A stretch of 64,000 nt of DNA from positions 1-64,000 of the forward strand of contig CAZVXF010000004.1 in the NCBI GenBank assembly GCA_964630875.1. Reading direction: 5' to 3'. Source of the DNA: DAIDHZ01 sp035480255 (GTDB lineage: Bacteria > Chlamydiota > Chlamydiia > Chlamydiales > SM23-39). The notes under the pieces are model-generated. The model was not told where the DNA came from, did not search any database, and was given only the letters and a program-made list of their open reading frames with translations. Positions within the stretch are counted from its first letter, which is position 1, and each line of letters opens with the position of its first letter. The position numbers and the translations under genes are program-made. Positions 59,098 through 64,000 of the stretch are shown here, one piece after another.

Positions 59098-59224
59098 TTA
59101 TTTAAATTGCTTACGTTCTGATGCTTATGACTTGTCCTAGAAAAACTGCCCGTAAAAGGAAATCTTCGATTCTTGACGCTTTGACGCCGCCAATTGAAAA
59201 TACGCTTTACATTTTTATATCAAT

Positions 59225-59602
59225 GTGAAAATAGAGAATAAAGATATCACAGTGAGATTGAACATGAGTTGTAAAAAAGTTTTCGCAGTGGCATTGATGA
59301 TTGTGAGTATAGTCTCGATCATTATTTCGCTTGTTATCAAAAGTCGTATTCATGAAGGGAAAATACAAGTTTCCAGTGCTCAAGAAAGGGTGAATTCAGC
59401 AAACTCTTTCTTCTCAGAAGTCCCCTACACAAAAGAGATCGGAAAAGGAGTCACTCGTTCGGCACAAAATGAAATCAATGCCGGAGAGCAAAAAATCTAC
59501 AATTACTTTTTAGTTTCTAACTTCCTGCTGTATGGAGGAATAGCCCTCTTCATTCTAGGGTCGATATTAATATTTATTCCAAGGTCAGTAAATAAAAATT
59601 AA
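59225..59602 (+). CDS. small membrane protein, 125 aa
   Basis: The protein has two membrane helices: A-V-A-L-M-I-V-S-I-V-S-I-I-I-S-L-V (about 21-38) and F-L-L-Y-G-G-I-A-L-F-I-L-G-S-I-L-I-F (about 98-117), joined by a charged, helical loop. This hairpin layout fits a small inner-membrane protein or an Inc-like protein. I use GTG at 59225; an ATG at 59264 is also possible. No family recognised. Confidence 0.65.
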   Translation: MKIENKDITVRLNMSCKKVFAVALMIVSIVSIIISLVIKSRIHEGKIQVSSAQERVNSANSFFSEVPYTKEIGKGVTRSAQNEINAGEQKIYNYFLVSNFLLYGGIALFILGSILIFIPRSVNKN

Positions 59603-59730
59603 GGAGGTTGTCCAGTATTGCAAAAAATTTTTGTCCTGTAAAGAGGGAAGAACCTCTAAATATAAAAAACATTGAACCAAAATCCTAATTAAATCTATAA
59701 TGTTTGTTAAACTAATTAAGGATTCATTTT

Positions 59731-60384
59731 ATGTTTTCTTTTATAAAAGAACTGTCTAGCACAATTAAACTGCTAATAAATTCGGACGCTCGCCACCAGA
59801 ACACTAGAGCTGAAATGCTGCATATTCAAGCAAAAAGCTGCGAACTCGCCCGTTCTCTTCACAGTGAAATTGCAGCTTATAACAGGACATTTCGACAAGG
59901 GTATGAGGCAGTTGAACTCAAAAGAAAAATAGATGGAGTCCATCTTGGTAAAGTAGGACAAGAACGAGATAAGCAGTTAAAAGCAACATTAAACGATCTT
60001 CAAGAAATCGAATTGAAGCCTAAAAGAGAGGATTTAGACAAACAACTTCGAAAGATTGGAAAAGAACTCTCTAGACACGATCTTTGTGGAGCAGCTTTAA
60101 TTGCATACGAAATCTATGATCATGATCACAGATCAACTGTTCTCTCAAATCTGGTTGCTCAACGAATCGATTCTGTTAAAGTTTTGGAAGCAATCGCAAA
60201 AACAATTGAAGACGATTCTTTAAAGTCAAAGTCACTAGCCATTGCTGCAGAAGTCTCATTGGAAAGAGATAAGGACCCCGAAAATGCGATGAGGATCGTA
60301 CAAAAAATCGATGATCCTGAACTTAAAAGTCGTATACTTCGAAGCGTTTCTTTATCCATAAACGATTGTCCTGTTTATAGATAA
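59731..60384 (+). CDS. helical hypothetical protein, 217 aa
   Basis: The protein is fully helical. Residues 20-115 are coiled-coil-like (many Lys, Glu, Leu). From about 120 it has three to four repeats of roughly 30 residues with I-D-x-x-x-x-L-x-A-I-A-x-x-I-E-D-x-x-L-K-S-x-S-L-A-I-A and K-I-D-D-P-E-L-K-S-R-I-L, similar in outline to helical-repeat scaffolds. No named family. TTAAGGA lies about 10 bases before the ATG. Confidence 0.7.
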   Translation: MFSFIKELSSTIKLLINSDARHQNTRAEMLHIQAKSCELARSLHSEIAAYNRTFRQGYEAVELKRKIDGVHLGKVGQERDKQLKATLNDLQEIELKPKREDLDKQLRKIGKELSRHDLCGAALIAYEIYDHDHRSTVLSNLVAQRIDSVKVLEAIAKTIEDDSLKSKSLAIAAEVSLERDKDPENAMRIVQKIDDPELKSRILRSVSLSINDCPVYR

Positions 60385-60500
60385 TAACAAAAAGAGAAAT
60401 TCGTGCATTCAGCCAATGCTGATTTTCAACTCTTTAGCTCCTGAGGGGTGTGTTGCATAACCCGTAAAGATGACGGTTCCTGTCAACTCTACTCATTGGC

Positions 60501-60617
60501 CTATGCCGCCTGACCCTCGATCATGGCATAGATCATCGCTGCCTTCAATTGAATTTGGAGCTTTTGAAAGTCTCTTAAAGTGGTCACACCTGGCCTTCTC
60601 AGTACAAAAACTTTGAT
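60501..60617 (-). pseudogene. transposase C-terminal remnant
   Basis: On the minus strand a frame reads V-F-V-L-R-R-P-G-V-T-T-L, then R-D-F-Q-K-L-Q-I-Q-L-K-A-A-M-I-Y-A-M-I-E-G-Q-A-A and stops. This resembles the C-terminus of a DDE-type insertion-sequence transposase. An in-frame TAA lies directly upstream, so only about 38 codons remain. The bases on its 3' side (60420-60480, AGGGGTGTGTTGCATAACCC) may be the IS end. The 280-base gap holds nothing else. Confidence 0.6.
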
Positions 60618-60664
60618 TTACTTTAAGTTCTTATACTCCATTCATTTAATGGGGATTGTAGGAA

Positions 60665-60737
60665 TGACGGTAGCCGGACTTGAACCAGCGACAAACGGAT
60701 TATGATCCCGCTGCTCTACCAACTGAGCTATACCGCC
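60665..60737 (-). tRNA. tRNA-Met (elongator, CAU anticodon)
   Basis: The cloverleaf on the minus strand: acceptor GGCGGTA with TACCGTC, D-arm GCTC-AGTTGGTA-GAGC, anticodon arm GCGGG-ATCATAA-TCCGT with anticodon CAT, T-arm GCTGG-TTCAAGT-CCGGC. Discriminator A; CCA not encoded. An Ile-CAU (lysidine) tRNA cannot be fully excluded. Confidence 0.9.
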
Positions 60738-60758
60738 AGAGGACAGTCTAGATGAAAA

Positions 60759-60831
60759 TAGCGGGGGTAGGACTCGAACCTACGGCCTTTGGGTTATGAG
60801 CCCAACGAGCTAACCACTGCTCCACCCCGCG
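60759..60831 (-). tRNA. initiator tRNA-fMet (CAU anticodon)
   Basis: The minus-strand acceptor starts CGCGGGG and ends CCCCGCT, leaving an unpaired 1-72 position (C and T), a mark of initiator tRNAs. The anticodon arm has the three G-C pairs of initiators: TTGGG-CTCATAA-CCCAA. T-arm GTAGG-TTCGAGT-CCTAC. It lies 21 bases from tRNA-Met on the same strand. Confidence 0.94.
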
Positions 60832-60863
60832 ATATGAAAATGAGAGCTTATCAGAAGCTTGAT

Positions 60864-62036
60864 TTATTTCCTAATTATTTTATGAACCTCATTCCATGTG
60901 GCATTCGTTGCCCCTCGAAGTTGTTGTAGAAGTCGTGAGGATCTGAGTAGATAGCTTGAGTAATCTACGATAATCTGCTGAACCGATTTTTCAAGATTTT
61001 GGACGGTCGTTTGAATCCCAGAGGACGTTTCAATGATTTTGCTTACGATCTCTTTTTGCTTGTATGTGAAAGGACCAAAAATGGGCAAACAACCGTAGAG
61101 AAGAGGTTCGAGCAGATTATGTCCCCCAATTCCAGGAACAAAACTTCCCCCAACAAGGGCGACCTTACTTCTAGCATAGCAGTAGGCCAGTTGACCCATT
61201 TCATCGATTAATATGACCTGAGCCTTTTGTTGATCTCTAAAGAAGGCAAAATGAATGTTTTTTCGTGTCAAAAGAGCTGCTACTTCAGAAAATCTCTCTG
61301 GATGTCTCGGAGCAATAAAAATGGGCATTCTCACATTTTTTAATGCATCTAAAATCATTTCCTCTTCAGATGGATGTGTACAGGCAATTGTAATATACTC
61401 TCTTTCAGCGATATCAACCTTTTGCGGCTCAATATCAAACTTTAGATTGCCCGTAATTTGAACTTTTTTATGAGCAAAAGAAGCAAAACGCTGTGCATAT
61501 TCACGATTTTGCACACACAGTAGATCGAGATTCGAAAACAGTTTGGAAGAAAATTTTGGAAATCGTAAGCAACGTTGATAAGAGCGCTCTGATATTTTTC
61601 CGCTGACAAGAATTGTTTTTCCTCCATTTTTTTTGACAGCTTTTAATAGATTTGGCCAAATATCTCCCTCGATAAGAAAGCAAATCTCAGGATTTAGTTT
61701 TTGGACAAAACGCTTCGCTGCATATGAAAAATCAAGCGGTAAATAAAGATGAATATCAGCACAATTTTTTTTTGCCTCAGCAAATCCAGTTGCGGTCGTT
61801 GTTGTGAAACAAAATCGAGATTGAGGATATTTTTCTTTCAAAAGTGATAAAAAAGGAGCCGCTGCTTTTACTTCTCCAACAGAAACTGCATGAATCCAAA
61901 TGACTTTATCCTCTTTTGGAAGAAAAAATCCGAGTCTTTGTAAAAAAGCGGGATGTTTTTTTCCTCTGAAGCGCTCCCAAAGCAACTTCGGAGCTAAAAC
62001 CAAGAGGTAAAGAAATAAAACAAAGTTATAGATCAA
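60864..62036 (-). CDS. waaA: 3-deoxy-D-manno-octulosonic-acid (Kdo) transferase
   Basis: WaaA adds Kdo to lipid A. The 390-residue protein has an N-terminal membrane anchor (Y-N-F-V-L-F-L-Y-L-L-V-L), then the family's R-L-G-F-F-L-P and W-I-H-A-V-S-V-G-E-V-K-A-A (with the catalytic Glu), T-T-T-T-A-T-G-F, I-E-G-D-I-W-P-N, G-G-S-F-V-P-G-I-G-G-H-N-L-L-E-P and G-P-F-T-Y. It is coupled to leuS by a 4-base overlap, matching the leuS-waaA order of Chlamydiae. Chlamydial WaaA can be multifunctional in Kdo addition. Confidence 0.95.
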   Translation of the reverse strand: MIYNFVLFLYLLVLAPKLLWERFRGKKHPAFLQRLGFFLPKEDKVIWIHAVSVGEVKAAAPFLSLLKEKYPQSRFCFTTTTATGFAEAKKNCADIHLYLPLDFSYAAKRFVQKLNPEICFLIEGDIWPNLLKAVKKNGGKTILVSGKISERSYQRCLRFPKFSSKLFSNLDLLCVQNREYAQRFASFAHKKVQITGNLKFDIEPQKVDIAEREYITIACTHPSEEEMILDALKNVRMPIFIAPRHPERFSEVAALLTRKNIHFAFFRDQQKAQVILIDEMGQLAYCYARSKVALVGGSFVPGIGGHNLLEPLLYGCLPIFGPFTYKQKEIVSKIIETSSGIQTTVQNLEKSVQQIIVDYSSYLLRSSRLLQQLRGATNATWNEVHKIIRK

Positions 62037-64000
62037 CTCTTTATCACTATATTCAGCAGTTTATTAGGCACGAAGATGGTCTTTAAAATTTCGCCTGTCA
62101 AGAATTTCTCTACTTCAGGTTTTTTTCTAGCGATTGCCATTAGCTCACTTTCTGAAATGTTCATGGGCAAATCAAAACGACCGCGTAGCTTACCGTTAAC
62201 CTGAATGACATATGTGGCTACATCCTCGATTAGAAACGCAGAATTGACTGCAGGAATTGGAGCAAAGGTAAGAGAATCTTTTCTGCCCAGAATTTGCCAC
62301 ATCTCTTCGGCAATATGTGGCGAGAAAGGATAGAGCATTTGAACAGCTCCTTGCAGACATTCTTTTGGATATGCGGATAACTGCGTAAAGACATTAAGAA
62401 ATTCCATCATATGAGCAATGGCTGTGTTGAACTGCAGTGATTCAATATCTTTTGTCACTTGATCGATCAATCGATGCGTCAATTTCATCGCGTCTAAATG
62501 ATTCTCTTCAGTGACCTTATCGCTTGTGACCATGTCATAGAAGCGATTTAAAAAACGCTTACAACCAGTAACTGCGTCAGTATTCCACACTTTTTCTCGA
62601 TCAAATGGCCCCATGAACATTTCATAAAGACGGAGCGCATCAGCACCAAATTCTTCAACCATTTCATCGGGAGACACACCATTTAATTTTGATTTCGACA
62701 TCTTATCGATGAAAGAAATCAACTCCTCCCCTGTTTTCTTCGAATAGTAGTGCCCATTTTTTTCTTCGACTTCTTCAGCCGGAAGATATCCTCCGCCATG
62801 CAATTTATACGATCTTGAAGTGACAAGACCCTGATTGCGCAAAGTCATAAAAGGTTCAAGAGTGTGAACAAGTCCTAAATCATAAAGCACTTTATGCCAA
62901 AAACGGGCATACAAAAGGTGAAGAACAGCATGTTCAACGCCGCCGACATACATATCGACTGGCAGCCAATATTTATCAGCTTGTTTGCTCCAGGCTTCTT
63001 TTGAGTTATGCGGATCGCAGAATCGAAGATAGTACCAGCAAGATCCTGCCCATTGCGGCATAGTATTGGTTTCGCGAAGTGCTTTTTTACCCGTCTTTGG
63101 ATCGGTGATTTCCACCCAATTTTTTACTTTTGCAAGAGGGCTTTCACCAGACGCTGCAGGCTTATAATCATCCAGTTCTGGCGGCATTAATGGAAGCTCA
63201 TCCAGTTCAAGGGCTCGTTTTGTTCCATCTGCAAAATGTAAGATTGGGAAAGGTTCGCCCCAGTAACGCTGCCGCGAAAAAAGCCAATCTCGAAGTTTAT
63301 AATGAACAGTTCTCTTCCCAATTTGTTCTTTCTCTAACCAATCAGTCATGACTTTCTTCGACTCAGTTGCATCTAAACCGTCGAGAAACAAACTATCAAA
63401 GGCGATTCCTTCTTCATTTTTAACAGGGATAATTGGCAAATCGTAAGTTGTAGCAAAACCAAAATCTCTTTCATCGTGAGCAGGAACTCCCATGATAGCG
63501 CCGGTTCCATATGCCATTAATACATAGTCGGCAACCCATATCGGAATTTTTCTACCTGTCACCGGATGAAGTGCATAGGCTCCAGTCCAAACTCCTGTTT
63601 GTTTTTTTGCTAAATCGGTTCGATCTAAATCGGTTTTCGTAGCGACAACCTTAAGATATTCTTCGACTGCTTTCTTTTGACTTTCTGTCGTGATTCTCTG
63701 CACAATTGGATGCTCTGGCGCAACACTTAAAAAACTTACGCCAAATAATGTATCTGGGCATGTTGTGAAAACAGTGATTTCCTCCTTTCCAACAGAGAAG
63801 TTAATTGTACTCCCAACGCTTCGGCCAATCCAATTTGCTTGTAATTTCTTCAGGTGGTCTGGCCAATCTAACAAATCCAAATCAGAAAGCAACCGGTCCG
63901 CATACGCAGTAATTTTTAAAATCCATTGCTTTAATGGTCTTCTTTCTACGGGATAACCACCCTCTTTAGACTTTCCATTTTCGACCTCTTCATTGGCTAA
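62033..64000 (-). CDS. leuS: leucyl-tRNA synthetase, C-terminal part (5' end beyond window)
   Basis: LeuRS charges tRNA-Leu. About 656 codons are visible and the frame is open to the window edge. The first visible part contains Y-P-V-E-R-R-P-L-K-Q-W, then the editing (CP1) domain with T-T-C-P-D-T-L-F-G and A-H-D-E-R-D-F, the L-R-D-W-L-F-S-R-Q-R-Y-W-G-E-P motif, and K-M-S-K-S-K-L-N-G near the class I active site, followed by the anticodon-binding and C-terminal domains. Everything before about residue 190, including the HIGH motif, lies outside. Confidence 0.97.
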   Translation of the reverse strand, partial: LANEEVENGKSKEGGYPVERRPLKQWILKITAYADRLLSDLDLLDWPDHLKKLQANWIGRSVGSTINFSVGKEEITVFTTCPDTLFGVSFLSVAPEHPIVQRITTESQKKAVEEYLKVVATKTDLDRTDLAKKQTGVWTGAYALHPVTGRKIPIWVADYVLMAYGTGAIMGVPAHDERDFGFATTYDLPIIPVKNEEGIAFDSLFLDGLDATESKKVMTDWLEKEQIGKRTVHYKLRDWLFSRQRYWGEPFPILHFADGTKRALELDELPLMPPELDDYKPAASGESPLAKVKNWVEITDPKTGKKALRETNTMPQWAGSCWYYLRFCDPHNSKEAWSKQADKYWLPVDMYVGGVEHAVLHLLYARFWHKVLYDLGLVHTLEPFMTLRNQGLVTSRSYKLHGGGYLPAEEVEEKNGHYYSKKTGEELISFIDKMSKSKLNGVSPDEMVEEFGADALRLYEMFMGPFDREKVWNTDAVTGCKRFLNRFYDMVTSDKVTEENHLDAMKLTHRLIDQVTKDIESLQFNTAIAHMMEFLNVFTQLSAYPKECLQGAVQMLYPFSPHIAEEMWQILGRKDSLTFAPIPAVNSAFLIEDVATYVIQVNGKLRGRFDLPMNISESELMAIARKKPEVEKFLTGEILKTIFVPNKLLNIVIKS

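Overview
The window reads as a chromosome segment of an environmental (non-Chlamydiaceae) member of the Chlamydiae, similar in gene content to Simkania, Waddlia or Parachlamydia relatives. I infer this from content and order and ran no search. The indicators are: a 1,857-residue UvrA with four ATPase cassettes (a tandem-duplicated UvrA is a chlamydial hallmark), a TLC-family ATP/ADP translocase, a DhnA-type class I aldolase, the leuS-waaA pair with overlapping ends, and several eukaryote-like or repeat-rich proteins (a USP deubiquitinase, a MORN protein, a patatin, a LicD/fukutin-like protein) typical of intracellular bacteria of protists.

Layout. 1-1.5 kb: a transcribed tail ending in a terminator, then a reading frame that fuses the start of glucose-6-phosphate isomerase to the back half of a reverse transcriptase. 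1.5-8.4 kb: tRNA-Pro, a conserved hypothetical, trmB, exbB-exbD with a duplicated exbB tail, tRNA-Leu with a duplicated 3' end, a secreted protein, an outer-membrane-type protein, a DUF192 protein and a GltP-type carrier. 8.4-17.3 kb: cold-shock protein, YciE-like and RMD1/DUF155 proteins, msrB, the nucleotide translocase, an Ala-heptad/MORN protein and the aldolase. 17.3-27.7 kb: rlmI-rimO, the deubiquitinase, a GH15 glucoamylase-like enzyme, an FMN azoreductase, a peptide-ABC permease pair, a repeat protein and GDPD. 27.7-40.4 kb: nested small mobile elements, uvrA, pgm-glgP, mscS-glnS. 40.4-46.7 kb: a gene remnant, a membrane-anchored patatin, an RNA-repair pair (2H phosphoesterase-archease fusion plus RtcB), a second copy of the outer-membrane protein family, a YheT hydrolase and a PagL-like protein. 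46.7-52.9 kb: a very tight operon of unrecognised secreted and membrane proteins sharing a short R-V-P-V-G motif, a Zn-ribbon protein, LicD, an amino-acid permease and a methyltransferase, followed by a partly duplicated small gene. 52.9-64 kb: ABC-F, glmS, an AsmA-like protein, a disordered Cys-cluster protein, small hypotheticals, a transposase remnant, tRNA-Met, initiator tRNA, waaA and the 3' part of leuS.

How genes work together. pgm, glgP and the GH15 enzyme point to alpha-glucan/glycogen turnover. glmS, waaA and the PagL-like protein touch envelope precursor and lipid A metabolism. exbB/exbD energise outer-membrane processes. The nucleotide translocase, peptide permeases, GltP and APC carriers fit a parasite living on host metabolites. 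The deubiquitinase, patatin, MORN, repeat and disordered proteins are effector candidates.

The genome also carries at least two families of small non-autonomous repeats: a ~160 bp TIR element with two complete copies, one altered copy and two end fragments, and a 164 bp foldback element nested in one of those fragments. A dispersed palindrome is a third repeat. Together with the local tandem duplications and the chimeric Pgi-RT frame, they show that small-scale rearrangement is common here.
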